28,427 bases of DNA from Candidatus Bathyarchaeota archaeon (GCA_023136395.1 JAGLRI010000001.1:1-28427); one strand, 5' to 3'; shown: positions 1-8,768, counted from the first letter of the stretch. Numbers and translations are program-made. The notes: generated from the letters alone by a model not told the origin.

Positions 1-30
1 CTGTAAATGTTAAAGCCTCAAAGAATTGTT

Positions 31-642
31 TTATAAACCTAATTTTTCATAAAGCTTTTCCTTTCTCTTTGCAACCATTTTTTTAACATTTTCAAATATG
101 TTGTTACCTCGAGTGTCTATTGCAACTATTAAAGGCCCAAAATTTGTAACCTCAAGTATCCAGAAAGCTTCAGGAATTCCGAGATCTAACCATTTTACAT
201 CCTTCACTTCTTTAATTGCTTTGGCTGCTAAGACAGCTGCTCCTCCAACGAAAACTCCGTATACTGCTCCATACTTCTTCATCGCTTCGGTTGTTTTCTT
301 GCCCATTCCACCCTTCCCTATAATAACCCTTACCCCAAATTTCTCAATAATCTGATCCTCGAGTGACTCCATTCGCATACTTGTTGTTGGGCCAGCTGCT
401 ACAACTTCCCATTTTTCATTTTTCTTTACTACAGGCCCACAGTGATATATTGCTAATCCCTTAAGTGGAATTGATACTTTTTCTCCTTTTTCATGTAGCT
501 CTAATAGTCTCTTGTGACCTTCATCTCTTGCAGTTACAATTGTTCCGGTAATGTGGATAGTGTCTCCCACATTTAACTTTCGAACGTCATCAATTGAAAT
601 TGGCGTCTTTAAGTTTAAAATAACCAGTTTATATCTCCTCAT
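31..642 (-). CDS. fumB: Fumarate hydratase, class I, beta subunit
   Basis: This is the smaller subunit of the two-subunit, iron-sulphur class I fumarase, which interconverts fumarate and malate in the cytosol. The 203-residue product has the usual length for the archaeal C-terminal-domain subunit. It shows the family segments AGPTTSMRME (about residues 84-93), GKGGMGKKT (109-117) and GGAAVLAAKAI (133-143). Its ATG overlaps the stop of the alpha subunit in an ATGA, so the two are translationally coupled. The closely related L-tartrate dehydratase beta subunit is the main alternative; the pairing with a fumarase-like alpha subunit favours fumarase. The gene symbol follows the two-subunit archaeal usage, not E. 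coli FumB. Confidence 0.9.
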   Translation of the reverse strand: MRRYKLVILNLKTPISIDDVRKLNVGDTIHITGTIVTARDEGHKRLLELHEKGEKVSIPLKGLAIYHCGPVVKKNEKWEVVAAGPTTSMRMESLEDQIIEKFGVRVIIGKGGMGKKTTEAMKKYGAVYGVFVGGAAVLAAKAIKEVKDVKWLDLGIPEAFWILEVTNFGPLIVAIDTRGNNIFENVKKMVAKRKEKLYEKLGL

Positions 643-1520
643 AAATATGGTGTTAAATACTCAACCGTTCCATCAGAGTAAATTTTTGCAGAAGATCTTC
701 TGGATGCCCAACAACAGATATTTATTGCAACTGGAAAGGAGGCTGGATGTCTGCATCCATATTCTAAATGAACATCAAGGACGGTTGGACCACATCCCAT
801 ACCCATGACTCCAACACCAAGTTCGTTCAGTGAATCTAAAAGCTCCTCCTCAAGCTGAGCTAGCTCTCTTTGAGGGTGTCTTGAGCCAACAGGTCTTAAG
901 AGAGCTCTTTTTGCAAGATCCATTGCGATATCAGCGCCCCCAGCAACAGCCACTCCAACGAAAAGGGGAGGACATGCTTTCCCTGCTTCTGCGACTGCAT
1001 CTATAGCTGTTCTCTTAATTCCATCCAGCCCTTCATTTGGATTGCACATTCTCAGATAAGAGAGATTCTCAGAACCACCTCCTTTGAGGAAAACCGTTAG
1101 TTCGAGTTGATCGCCGGGAACAATTTCCCAAAGTATATGAGGAAATTCGCTTCCAACGTTATTTCCAGTATTTCCCTTCAATAGATCAACTGCATTTGGT
1201 CTTAGGGGTATTTCCTCTGTTGCTCTAACAAGTGCACTAATAAGTATTTCCTTCAGCTTCCCTAATTCTTTGAAGTTATCACCCACCCTCAAGTAATAAT
1301 AAATGGTACCTGTATCCTGGCAAATTGGTTTGTTACTGTTCTTTGCCAGCTCTATATTCTTCAAGATGGACTCAAGTAGCACCTTTCCCATAGCAGTTTT
1401 CTCCGTCTTTTTTTTATTTATTAGAGCTTCCTCAACATCCTTTGGGAGCCTTGTTGCTGCTAACTTCAAAAGTTTAATCACCACATTTTCAATGACGTTT
1501 TTAAGCTCCAAAAATTTCAC
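639..1520 (-). CDS. fumA: Fumarate hydratase, class I, alpha subunit
   Basis: This is the larger subunit of heterodimeric class I fumarase and carries the [4Fe-4S] cluster that binds the substrate. The 293 residues include PICQDTGT (65-72, with Cys67 as a likely cluster ligand), LKGGGSEN (145-152), ACPPLFVGVAVAGG (182-195, Cys183) and CRHPASFPVAI (256-266). The third ligand is not resolved: Cys243, Cys256, Cys269 and Cys270 are all available. The start is GTG, preceded on the minus strand by a short leader and a TATA element at 1549-1557, implying a nearly leaderless mRNA. It is transcribed divergently from radA and coupled to the beta subunit through a 4-bp overlap. Confidence 0.9.
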   Translation of the reverse strand: MKFLELKNVIENVVIKLLKLAATRLPKDVEEALINKKKTEKTAMGKVLLESILKNIELAKNSNKPICQDTGTIYYYLRVGDNFKELGKLKEILISALVRATEEIPLRPNAVDLLKGNTGNNVGSEFPHILWEIVPGDQLELTVFLKGGGSENLSYLRMCNPNEGLDGIKRTAIDAVAEAGKACPPLFVGVAVAGGADIAMDLAKRALLRPVGSRHPQRELAQLEEELLDSLNELGVGVMGMGCGPTVLDVHLEYGCRHPASFPVAINICCWASRRSSAKIYSDGTVEYLTPYL

Positions 1521-1548
1521 CCTATAAAAACGCGGGGGTTGTACTTTT

Positions 1549-1557
1549 TAATTTATA
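1549..1557 (-). promoter_or_regulatory. TATA box of the fumarase operon
   Basis: On the minus strand this reads TATAAATTA, centred about 33 nt before the GTG start of the alpha subunit. With the usual archaeal spacing of about 25 nt to the transcription start, the leader would be only about 7 nt, too short for a normal Shine-Dalgarno sequence. Inferred from position and composition only. Confidence 0.5.
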
Positions 1558-1616
1558 CATAGCTAATTAGTGATGTATGCAACACCCCAAGTATAAATAT
1601 TCTACCAACAAATTCC

Positions 1617-1627
1617 TTTAAATATAT
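1617..1627 (+). promoter_or_regulatory. TATA box of radA
   Basis: The sequence TTTAAATATAT lies 39-49 nt upstream of the radA ATG, placing the predicted transcript start near 1648. A weak Shine-Dalgarno-like GTTGAGG at 1651-1657 would then fall within a leader of about 18 nt. Confidence 0.55.
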
Positions 1628-1665
1628 CTACTCCAATTTTTTTGTATCTAGTTGAGGCATTATAA

Positions 1666-2655
1666 ATGGCTAAAGAAGCCCTTTCAACAAAAAAAGAATA
1701 TAAACGCCTCGAAGACCTTCCAGGAATTGGGTCTACGACTGCTAGAAAGCTCCGCGAATTAGGCTTTCACACCATAGAAACTTTAGCAACGGCTACTACT
1801 CAGGAACTACAACGGGCAGGTATTGGAGAAAAAAAAGCGGGAGAGATAATTTGCGAGGTACGATCATACATCTCTCTTCCTTTTATCAGAGTAGACGAAT
1901 TACTTAAAAAACAGCAAACTGTTTTGAGACTAACCACCGGTAGCAAGTCACTTGACGACCTTGTGGGAGGAGGACTTGAAACTCAAACTATAACAGAGTT
2001 CTACGGGGAGTTTGGATCGGGGAAGAGTCAGATTTGCCATCAATTATGTGTTAATGTGCAACTTACTCCTGAGAGAGGAGGATTTGGTGGCGGAGCTTTA
2101 TATATTGATACAGAAAACACCTTTCGAACTCAACGCATTATTCAGATGGCGAAGCATTTGGGATTGGACCAAGATGAGGTTGCTAAGAACATCATTTATG
2201 CTGAAGCATATAACTCCGATCACCAGATGTTTCTGGTGGATAACGCGGATAAGGTAATTAATGAGAATAATATTCGTTTGATCATCGTGGATTCCTTGAC
2301 CTCTCATTTTAGGAGCGAGTATATTGGTAGAGAGCTGTTAGTAGAGAGGCAGCAGAAACTCAATAAACACCTACACAAACTAATTAGATTAGGGCGGGCT
2401 TTCAACGTGATTGTAGTCGTGACAAATCAAGTAATGGCTAAGCCAGATGTTTTCTTCGGTGAATCCGTATATCCTGTTGGGGGTCACATTCTTGCGCACA
2501 CAAGCAACACTCGATTATTCCTTCGAAAACCAAGAAGGGGCCCTATAAGGATCGCTCGCCTCATTTCAAGTCCATACCTACCCGAGGGAGAAAGAATGTT
2601 TACAATCACCGAAAATGGGATAGAAGATCTTTCAGAAGATGATCAACGGAGATAA
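1666..2655 (+). CDS. radA: DNA repair and recombination protein RadA
   Basis: RadA is the archaeal RecA/Rad51 recombinase. It forms ATP-dependent filaments on single-stranded DNA and carries out strand exchange in recombinational repair. The 329-residue protein has the usual archaeal length and order: an N-terminal helix-hairpin-helix domain (about 12-65, LEDLPGIGSTTARKLRELG), then the RecA core with Walker A GEFGSGKS (114-121) and Walker B LIIVDS (205-210). The L2 DNA-binding region lies at about 255-275, with TNQVMAKPD and PVGGHILAHTSNTRLFLRK following the family pattern. The ATG start has a TATA box about 45 nt upstream. A small uncharacterised gene begins 6 nt after the stop, suggesting co-transcription. 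Confidence 0.97.
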   Translation: MAKEALSTKKEYKRLEDLPGIGSTTARKLRELGFHTIETLATATTQELQRAGIGEKKAGEIICEVRSYISLPFIRVDELLKKQQTVLRLTTGSKSLDDLVGGGLETQTITEFYGEFGSGKSQICHQLCVNVQLTPERGGFGGGALYIDTENTFRTQRIIQMAKHLGLDQDEVAKNIIYAEAYNSDHQMFLVDNADKVINENNIRLIIVDSLTSHFRSEYIGRELLVERQQKLNKHLHKLIRLGRAFNVIVVVTNQVMAKPDVFFGESVYPVGGHILAHTSNTRLFLRKPRRGPIRIARLISSPYLPEGERMFTITENGIEDLSEDDQRR

Positions 2656-2661
2656 TGATAA

Positions 2662-3006
2662 TTGCCTATTTCCCCTGCTGTTGTAACGCGGTTCGTTAGA
2701 CGCTTAATGGAAAGAAGATTTGCTGAGGCAGATCGTGTATTGGAACCGTTAAGAAAAGGAGCACAAAAAAATGATTGGGAGAAAGGATATCTCCAAGCCC
2801 TCAATGGCATGCTCTTAGCCGCGCGCGCATCGGATGATGACAGGCACCTTTTTCTTTCAAACATAAAATCTAGTAAAAAAGGTGAATTGCAAAAATACCG
2901 TCGCGAATTTTTAAAATATGCTAAGAGTGGGCTTCATGCAGATTATGATCGTGGTTTCTTCTCGGCCTGGGCTGAGTATATAAGGGTAACTTCTAAAGTA
3001 AAATGA
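2662..3006 (+). CDS. Small helical protein of unknown function, downstream of radA
   Basis: I do not recognise this 114-residue protein. It is basic, appears almost entirely alpha-helical and has no cysteines, signal peptide or membrane segment. The N-terminal part (about 5-50) is rich in Arg, Glu and Leu; the C-terminal part ends with the aromatic segment GFFSAWAEYIRVT (about 98-110). The start is TTG, supported by GGAG at 2649-2652, inside the end of radA, at 9-nt spacing. The ATG at 2655 is in another frame. The 6-nt gap to radA indicates an operon, so a role in DNA repair or recombination is possible, but that is inference from context alone. Confidence 0.75.
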   Translation: MPISPAVVTRFVRRLMERRFAEADRVLEPLRKGAQKNDWEKGYLQALNGMLLAARASDDDRHLFLSNIKSSKKGELQKYRREFLKYAKSGLHADYDRGFFSAWAEYIRVTSKVK

Positions 3007-3090
3007 GTGTAATCAACAAAACGATTCTGATAGTTAACGATTTACTTGAAAAGCAGATATGGATTTATGTTAATAAGACCACTAACCTAT

Positions 3091-3381
3091 TTATCCAGAT
3101 GGATGTGTGATAGTATACACTAGAATCCAGGTCACGATCCACATGATAAAATATGTACCTATACCCGTTGTAAACACCTTTTTTAAGTCCTCAGATGCTT
3201 CTCCCCATTTACCAGCAAACCAGCGTTTAAGGATGTAGTTGGTAAGGATGTAAAAAATTAATACAATGCCTACACCATTCATAAGATTAAGGTTAAAAAA
3301 CAATCCTAAAAAACCGCTTATTACTGCTGCAGTGATGCCTAAACAAACTCTGCTCCAGTAAATAACACTTAAAGGCTTCAA
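3091..3381 (-). CDS. EMC6-like (Rab5ip family) archaeal membrane protein
   Basis: The 96-residue product is predicted to have three membrane segments: about residues 7-30, 33-52 and 71-92, with a charged loop (KRWFAGKWGEASEDLKK, 52-68) between the second and third. Order, length and several positions match eukaryotic EMC6, a subunit of the ER membrane protein complex that inserts tail-anchored and other membrane proteins; the closest stretch is FTTGIGTYFIMWIVTWILVY against the last EMC6 helix. This comparison is from memory. Start is TTG, with AGGAAG about 9 nt upstream on the minus strand. It diverges from an NFACT gene with a 27-bp gap. A role in membrane-protein insertion beside a YidC/EMC3-type protein is inferred. 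Confidence 0.6.
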   Translation of the reverse strand: MKPLSVIYWSRVCLGITAAVISGFLGLFFNLNLMNGVGIVLIFYILTNYILKRWFAGKWGEASEDLKKVFTTGIGTYFIMWIVTWILVYTITHPSG

Positions 3382-3408
3382 ATTAATTTCTTCCTAGGGG
3401 TAAATATT

Positions 3409-5400
3409 TTGAAGGAGGAGATGTCTAGTTTTGACATAGCCACTATTACCCCTGAAATCAACAAAGTAATTAGGGGTGCATGGATAGATAACATTTACCA
3501 AAGTAATCATTCAACCATTCTTTTAAAGTTTCGCCAACCCGGCAAGTCCCCAATTAATTTGCTTATAGAATCGGGAAGACGCCTTCACATAACCTCCTAC
3601 ACCGTAGAAAAACCGCTAAAACCTCCAATTTTTTGCATGGCCCTCCGAAAGTACTTGAAGAACGGGAAGGCGGTGGAGATTATTCAACACGAGTTTGACC
3701 GAACTGTGGTAATTAGCGTAAACACAAAGAGTGGAGAATTTAAACTCGTATCTGAACTGTTTGGTGTTGGAAATGTTATCCTGGTAAGTCCAGAAGATAG
3801 AATTCTTCATGCTTTGCATTATCGAAAAATGAAAGATAGAAGCATATGGCGTAATGAAATCTTTCAATTCGCTCCTTCAAAAGGTAAAAACCCACTTAAA
3901 TTAAATCGCCAAGATTTGAGTGAAATAAAGAATTTAGGGCAACAAGAAATTGTGCGGGTTCTTACAAAAGTTCTTAGTATAGGCGGACTTTATGCAGAAG
4001 AAATTCTTTTGCGCGCTCAAATTGACAAAAAAATGCCATGCGAACTAATTTCTGAACAGGAGATTGACAGACTCTTTAAACATCTTCGTCAAATCATCTC
4101 CTCCATTAGTGTTGGAAACATAAAACCAAATATCGTTTTTGATGACGAGAAGGGATGGATCGACGTAACCCCCATTTCCCTTAAAAAACACTTAGGTTTA
4201 AAACAAAAATTATTTAAAACTTTCAATGAAGCATTGGATGACTTTTACACGAATACAAGTTCGAATCCTAAAGTTGTTGATGTGGAACAAGAATTAGCAA
4301 GACAAAAAAGAATACTACAAAGTCAACTAAAAGCCCAAAAAGTTCAGAAAGAAAAGATTAAACAAAACAAAAAGATTGGTGACACGATCTATTTGCACTT
4401 TAATGAACTACAGTTTCTCCTTCAAAAAATCATGGATGGGAAAAAGAATGGTAAATCTTGGAAGCAAATAACTTTTAATATTTTAAAGGAAAAGGAAGAG
4501 GGAAAGATTCCAGCTGTCTATTTTCACTCCTTAGAGCCTGAAAACCGAATTTTTAATATTTGCATAAAAAACCTGAATTTTTCACTAGCGCTTCATCTTT
4601 CCATTCAAACTAGCGCAAATGACTATTATTCAATTGCAAAAAAAGCTAGAAAGAAATTGGAAGGTGTTAAGAAAGCCATAAGAAAAACCCAAATAAACAT
4701 AGAAGAGCCTCAACGGCAGTGGATTGAACTAATAAAAGAAAAAGATGAACTGCCGCGTAAAAAAAGGAAAGAGGCGTGGTACGAAAAATTCCGGTGGTTT
4801 CATTCGTCAAATGGATTTCTCGTTATTGGAGGAAGGGATGCCACAACAAATGAGATCATAATCAAGCGTTACATGGAACCCTACGATAAAGTTTTCCACG
4901 CGAATATCCATGGCGCACCCTTCGTTTTAATTAAAACCGAGGGGAAAATCCCACCTGATCAAACAATGAATGAAGCAGCCAAGTTTGCAGCCTCATATTC
5001 ACGGGCTTGGAAGGAGAGATTAGGCTCAGTCGATGTCTATGAATTTTCTCCTCAACAGGTAAGCAAAAGCCCACCATCAGGTCAGCATCTCAAGAAAGGA
5101 TCATTCATTATCTCAGGTCAAAAAAAGTCGTTTCGGAATGTTCCCTTAAGGATTGCCGTTGGAATTAAGTGGAAAAAAAAGTATCTTATAGTTATTGGAG
5201 GTCCTACGGAAACTATTGCTAATCAAACAAACAATTACGTTGAAATAATCCCAGGTGAGCAGAAAAGCGGAAGGCTTGCCAAGCAAATACGAGGATTATT
5301 AGCCAAGAGAGCACCTGAGAACCTAAAAAAACAAATTCTAAGGATTTCCTTAGAGGAAATACAAAAATTCACCCCGGGGGGTAGAGGGAAAATACCATAA
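3409..5400 (+). CDS. rqcH: NFACT family protein (Rqc2/NEMF/RqcH-like), ribosome-associated quality control
   Basis: NFACT proteins bind the 50S/60S subunit carrying a stalled peptidyl-tRNA and, in bacteria and eukaryotes, recruit tRNA to add C-terminal tails. This 663-residue protein has the complete domain order: NFACT-N beginning SSFDIATITPEIN (about 6-18), a central helical/coiled-coil region rich in Lys and Glu (about 290-450), and NFACT-R from about residue 465 (SSNGFLVIGGRDATTNEIII) to about 575, including PPSGQHLKKGSFIISG. The Asp97-Arg98 pair in HEFDRTVVI corresponds to the DR motif needed for tail synthesis in RqcH/Rqc2. The TTG start at 3409 has AGGGG 8 nt upstream; the ATG at 3421 is alternative, but its GGAGG is only 2 nt away. 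Confidence 0.9.
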   Translation: MKEEMSSFDIATITPEINKVIRGAWIDNIYQSNHSTILLKFRQPGKSPINLLIESGRRLHITSYTVEKPLKPPIFCMALRKYLKNGKAVEIIQHEFDRTVVISVNTKSGEFKLVSELFGVGNVILVSPEDRILHALHYRKMKDRSIWRNEIFQFAPSKGKNPLKLNRQDLSEIKNLGQQEIVRVLTKVLSIGGLYAEEILLRAQIDKKMPCELISEQEIDRLFKHLRQIISSISVGNIKPNIVFDDEKGWIDVTPISLKKHLGLKQKLFKTFNEALDDFYTNTSSNPKVVDVEQELARQKRILQSQLKAQKVQKEKIKQNKKIGDTIYLHFNELQFLLQKIMDGKKNGKSWKQITFNILKEKEEGKIPAVYFHSLEPENRIFNICIKNLNFSLALHLSIQTSANDYYSIAKKARKKLEGVKKAIRKTQINIEEPQRQWIELIKEKDELPRKKRKEAWYEKFRWFHSSNGFLVIGGRDATTNEIIIKRYMEPYDKVFHANIHGAPFVLIKTEGKIPPDQTMNEAAKFAASYSRAWKERLGSVDVYEFSPQQVSKSPPSGQHLKKGSFIISGQKKSFRNVPLRIAVGIKWKKKYLIVIGGPTETIANQTNNYVEIIPGEQKSGRLAKQIRGLLAKRAPENLKKQILRISLEEIQKFTPGGRGKIP

Positions 5401-5477
5401 CGCTTTAAAATATTTAAACAAATTTTGGAGAATGATTTAATAGATAACTAACCAATCTACGTAACGGAGGTCTAGCT

Positions 5478-6053
5478 GTGGCCGAAATAATCGTGAGGGA
5501 GCGAATGCTGGTTAAAGACGTTATGTCAAGCCCCGCAATTACAGCCAATGAGGATACTTCCATTAATAAAGTAGCCCGTTTAATGGAACAATATAAAATA
5601 GGGTGTATAATTGTAACAAGTAAAGATGGAAAACCTTTAGGAATGATCACTGAGAGAGATCTGGTGCTTCGCGTTTTGGTTAAAAACGCTCAAACAAGCA
5701 AGATAACTGCCAAGATGGTGATGACGTCACCTCTCATTACCATAGATCTTGATGAGACGATAAGCGAAGCAGCCAGAAGAATGAGTCAGCTTGATATTCG
5801 AAGGTTTGCTATTATATACCGAGGAAATCTTGTCGGCATAATTTCAAGCAAGGATATTCTCGCGGTTACACCTGAACTCATAGAAATCATGCAAGAGAAA
5901 GCTCGGATTGAAGGATTTGTAGAAGAGGAGATACAGCGTTCCCCTCTAGCAGGATATTGCGATCAGTGTGGACGTTGGTCTGACACCTTAAAGGAGACTG
6001 AAGGAAACTTTCTCTGTAAGGAATGCCAAATTGAATTTGAAGTTGAATACTGA
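5478..6053 (+). CDS. Two-CBS-domain protein with C-terminal zinc ribbon
   Basis: The 191-residue product has a tandem CBS pair (CBS1 about 13-66, CBS2 about 79-130), the module that binds adenosyl nucleotides and acts as an energy or ligand sensor. A rubredoxin-like zinc ribbon follows, with ligands Cys161, Cys164, Cys180 and Cys183 (CDQC...CKEC). No catalytic domain is present, so it is probably a stand-alone regulator whose target is unknown. The GTG start is set by GGAGGT at 5466-5471 with 7-nt spacing. It lies between the NFACT gene and dihydroorotase in the same direction, with gaps of 77 and 113 bp, so operon membership is uncertain. Confidence 0.85.
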   Translation: MAEIIVRERMLVKDVMSSPAITANEDTSINKVARLMEQYKIGCIIVTSKDGKPLGMITERDLVLRVLVKNAQTSKITAKMVMTSPLITIDLDETISEAARRMSQLDIRRFAIIYRGNLVGIISSKDILAVTPELIEIMQEKARIEGFVEEEIQRSPLAGYCDQCGRWSDTLKETEGNFLCKECQIEFEVEY

Positions 6054-6166
6054 AGAGCCAAACGCCTGCATATTCAAGATGACAAATCTATACTATTTGC
6101 AGCCACAGGTATCTTTAAGGTTAACTACATAGTGCATCAAGTTGAAGCATCTGGGTGGTCTCTAGA

Positions 6167-7513
6167 ATGAAGAAATTACAATTAGTAGATCTAAATCTAA
6201 TCAATGCAAAAATTTTTTTAAAGAACGAATTTATTGAAGCAGGAATATCTATTGAAGCAAATCGAATAAATAAAATAGCTAAACTACCAAATATGCCCAA
6301 GGCATCAAAAACAATTGATGTTAATGGCAATATCGTTTTACCAGGTTTGATCGATGTTCACGTCCATCTTCGGGATCTTAAGCTGTCTTATAAGGAAGAC
6401 TTTAACACTGGGACTTGTGCAGCAGCCGCCGGAGGCTTTACAACTGTTCTAGACATGCCTAACACACAACCCCCTACAAACACGCCTGAACGTCTAAAGA
6501 AAAAAATTCAACGAGCAAAAAATCGAGTAATTGTGAACGTTGGTTTTTACGCCGCTTTTCCTAAGCAATTTAAACAAATTGTGGAAATGTATAGAAACGG
6601 AGCAATTGCTTTCAAAGTCTTCCTTTATCACCCCATAACTGAGCTAGATGTAAACTGTGACGATGTACTCCTCAAAGTCTTTAAGTGTGCTAAACAATTA
6701 AATCGACCAGTAGCCGTCCACGCCGAAGAAGGCGAAATAGTCCAAAGAATTGAAGAAGATCTCCGAAAATCTGGAAAATCGTCGCTGAACCACCATCTTA
6801 AAGCCCACTCAATTAAGAGAGAGGTTAATGCCGTACAACGAGTAGTAAAACTTGCTAAACAAACAGGTTCACATATACATTTTTGTCACATAAGTGCAGC
6901 TTCTTCAATAAGACACATTAAAAAATTAAAACAACACATAACTTGTGAAACCACTCCACATCACATATTTTTAACAAAAGATGTCCTTCGTAAGTGTGGA
7001 AGTATAGCTTTAATGAATCCTCCGCTAAGATCACGTCTTAACACAACTAGGTTATGGCACGCCCTCAATGATGAGTGGATAGACATCCTCGCAAGCGATC
7101 ATGCTCCTCATGCATTACAAGAGAAAACGAATGAAAACATCTGGGAAGTTTCCCCTGGAATACCTGGACTTGAGACAACTTTACCTTTAATGTTAACCCA
7201 AGTGAATAATGGAAGAATGTCATGGGGTCGTTTAACCCAGATTCTTGCAACAAAACCCGCTGAAATATTTCAATTGAATAGAGGTTTCATTAAAACGGGC
7301 AGTGTTGCAGACCTGGTCATTGTTGATGTGAATCAAGAATACAAAATAGATTCATCAAAATTCTATTCAAAAGCTAAGTACTCCCCATTTGACGGACGAA
7401 AAGTTAAAGGCAAACCAATAAAAACCTTTGTTAGCGGTTGTTTGGTGTACGATTCAGGGGAAATTGTTTCAGAACCTGGATCTGGAACCATTTTGACTGG
7501 ATCTTCCCATTAA
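6167..7513 (+). CDS. pyrC: Dihydroorotase (class I, archaeal type)
   Basis: Dihydroorotase closes N-carbamoyl-aspartate to dihydroorotate in de novo pyrimidine synthesis. From the ATG the protein is 448 residues and shows the amidohydrolase metal site: HVH (65 and 67), a Lys in AFKVFLYHP (150, the likely carboxylated lysine), His185 in HAEEGE, His241 in HFCHIS, and Asp311 in ASDHAPH. MPNTQPPT and the C-terminal YSPFDGRKVKG segment match archaeal PyrC proteins more than allantoinases. The ATG at 6167 is preferred because GGGTGG lies about 7 nt upstream; an in-frame GTG at 6155 has no comparable site. Allantoinase is the main alternative and is considered less likely. Confidence 0.87.
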   Translation: MKKLQLVDLNLINAKIFLKNEFIEAGISIEANRINKIAKLPNMPKASKTIDVNGNIVLPGLIDVHVHLRDLKLSYKEDFNTGTCAAAAGGFTTVLDMPNTQPPTNTPERLKKKIQRAKNRVIVNVGFYAAFPKQFKQIVEMYRNGAIAFKVFLYHPITELDVNCDDVLLKVFKCAKQLNRPVAVHAEEGEIVQRIEEDLRKSGKSSLNHHLKAHSIKREVNAVQRVVKLAKQTGSHIHFCHISAASSIRHIKKLKQHITCETTPHHIFLTKDVLRKCGSIALMNPPLRSRLNTTRLWHALNDEWIDILASDHAPHALQEKTNENIWEVSPGIPGLETTLPLMLTQVNNGRMSWGRLTQILATKPAEIFQLNRGFIKTGSVADLVIVDVNQEYKIDSSKFYSKAKYSPFDGRKVKGKPIKTFVSGCLVYDSGEIVSEPGSGTILTGSSH

Positions 7514-7570
7514 GGGCCATTGGATTGATAATGATTACTGAATGCCTTAGGCCAGAAAATAGAAGAATAA

Positions 7571-8719
7571 TTATAAATGGAAGATCTGCTGCGCTTCAGC
7601 CATTCCAGCTCCTATTTCAACGGGATAATTAACATCGTTTAAAGCGTTTTCGAGGGCGCTAATTGTTAAGAGAGTTTCTTTTTCAGAAATAATTCCCATA
7701 CACCCTATTCTGAGAAGTGATTGCTTAAGTTTTTCATGACCTCCAGCTACTATAACCCAATACTTTTCTTTCATGATTTTTCGAACTTCAGTGTTATCAA
7801 CACCAGCTGGTACATCTATAGCGATTATAGTGTTTGAACGAAATTTTTCTTTTGGAAAAGGCATCAACCTTAACGCTTTTATAGCCGAGTAAAAAGCTCT
7901 GGCACATTTCTCATGTCGTTTAAATCGGTTTTCGAGACCTTCTTCGTGTAATAATGTTAATGTTTCATCTAATGCATAAAAAAGTGGCAACGAAGGAGTG
8001 GTCGGATTCTCCCGTCTTTTACTGGATTCCCGAAAATTAATTAGATCAAAATAGTATGGTTTAGCTGTAGTATCTTCTATGGTTTCCCAAGCCCTTTTAC
8101 TTACTGAAATAACTGCAAGTCCGGGAGGACAAGCCAAGCATTTTTGACTCCCAGCCACACACAAATCTACTCCCCATTCATCTACAGGTAAATAATCCCC
8201 GCCTAGGATCGAAACCGCGTCTACTATGAGCATTATACCCTTTTCCCTGGCAACCTTTCCAATTTTAGGGAGATCACGCACAGTAACACCCGTAGACGTT
8301 TCATTATAGACAAGAGCTATAGCTTTCACGTTCTTTTCTAGATCAACAATCTGCTTTAGATCCTCTACGATAGGAGCCTTCCCAAATTCCACAGGTAATT
8401 CAATAACTTCTCCACCACGGCGAATTACTTTATCTTTCAGCCGCTCACTGAAAACACCAAAAACTGGAACAATAACCTTGTCACCCGAATTTACAACATT
8501 GCTAATTGCACATTCAATCCCACCTGTACTTGATGATGTCAATATGAAAACGTCGTCCCTAGTTTGAAAGACATACTTCAAGTTCTCGGTCACACGCTCA
8601 TAGAGAGCATGAAACTCCGGTCCTCTATGATTTATTATGGGTTTAATCATTGCTCGCATAACCTGATCTGGGATGTTGGTTGGACCAGGTAACATTATTA
8701 GATGTTTTTTTCCTTTCAA
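7571..8719 (-). CDS. Class V aminotransferase (alanine-glyoxylate / serine-pyruvate type)
   Basis: This is a PLP-dependent transaminase of fold type I, class V, 382 residues, full length for the family. The N-terminus LPGPTNIPDQV (10-20) and HRGPEF (31-36) are diagnostic of the alanine-glyoxylate/serine-pyruvate group. Asp167 (IVDAVS) should contact the pyridine nitrogen, and Lys193 in GSQKCLACPPG forms the internal aldimine. The exact donor and acceptor cannot be read from the sequence; serine-glyoxylate, alanine-glyoxylate and ureidoglycine-glyoxylate enzymes share this pattern. It is last in a minus-strand series after nadM and a carbon-nitrogen hydrolase. A 119-bp leader region contains a perfect inverted repeat (8769-8803) that may be its operator. 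Confidence 0.85.
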   Translation of the reverse strand: MKGKKHLIMLPGPTNIPDQVMRAMIKPIINHRGPEFHALYERVTENLKYVFQTRDDVFILTSSSTGGIECAISNVVNSGDKVIVPVFGVFSERLKDKVIRRGGEVIELPVEFGKAPIVEDLKQIVDLEKNVKAIALVYNETSTGVTVRDLPKIGKVAREKGIMLIVDAVSILGGDYLPVDEWGVDLCVAGSQKCLACPPGLAVISVSKRAWETIEDTTAKPYYFDLINFRESSKRRENPTTPSLPLFYALDETLTLLHEEGLENRFKRHEKCARAFYSAIKALRLMPFPKEKFRSNTIIAIDVPAGVDNTEVRKIMKEKYWVIVAGGHEKLKQSLLRIGCMGIISEKETLLTISALENALNDVNYPVEIGAGMAEAQQIFHL

Positions 8720-8768
8720 TGTTAATCTCTCTACGATATCAGATTAAAGATTACAAAAACTCCAATTT

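Noticed and set aside
1534..1588. Imperfect inverted repeat GGGGGTTG / CAACACCCC around the fumarase promoter
   Set aside because: The arms match only with a one-base bulge; too weak to call an operator.
6155..6166. GTG start for dihydroorotase
   Set aside because: GGGTGG overlapping this GTG is better read as the ribosome-binding site of the ATG at 6167.
6167..7513. Allantoinase, forming a purine-catabolic set with the class V aminotransferase and amidase
   Set aside because: The MPNTQPPT and YSPFDG segments and overall pattern fit archaeal dihydroorotase better, and the neighbouring genes are on the opposite strand.
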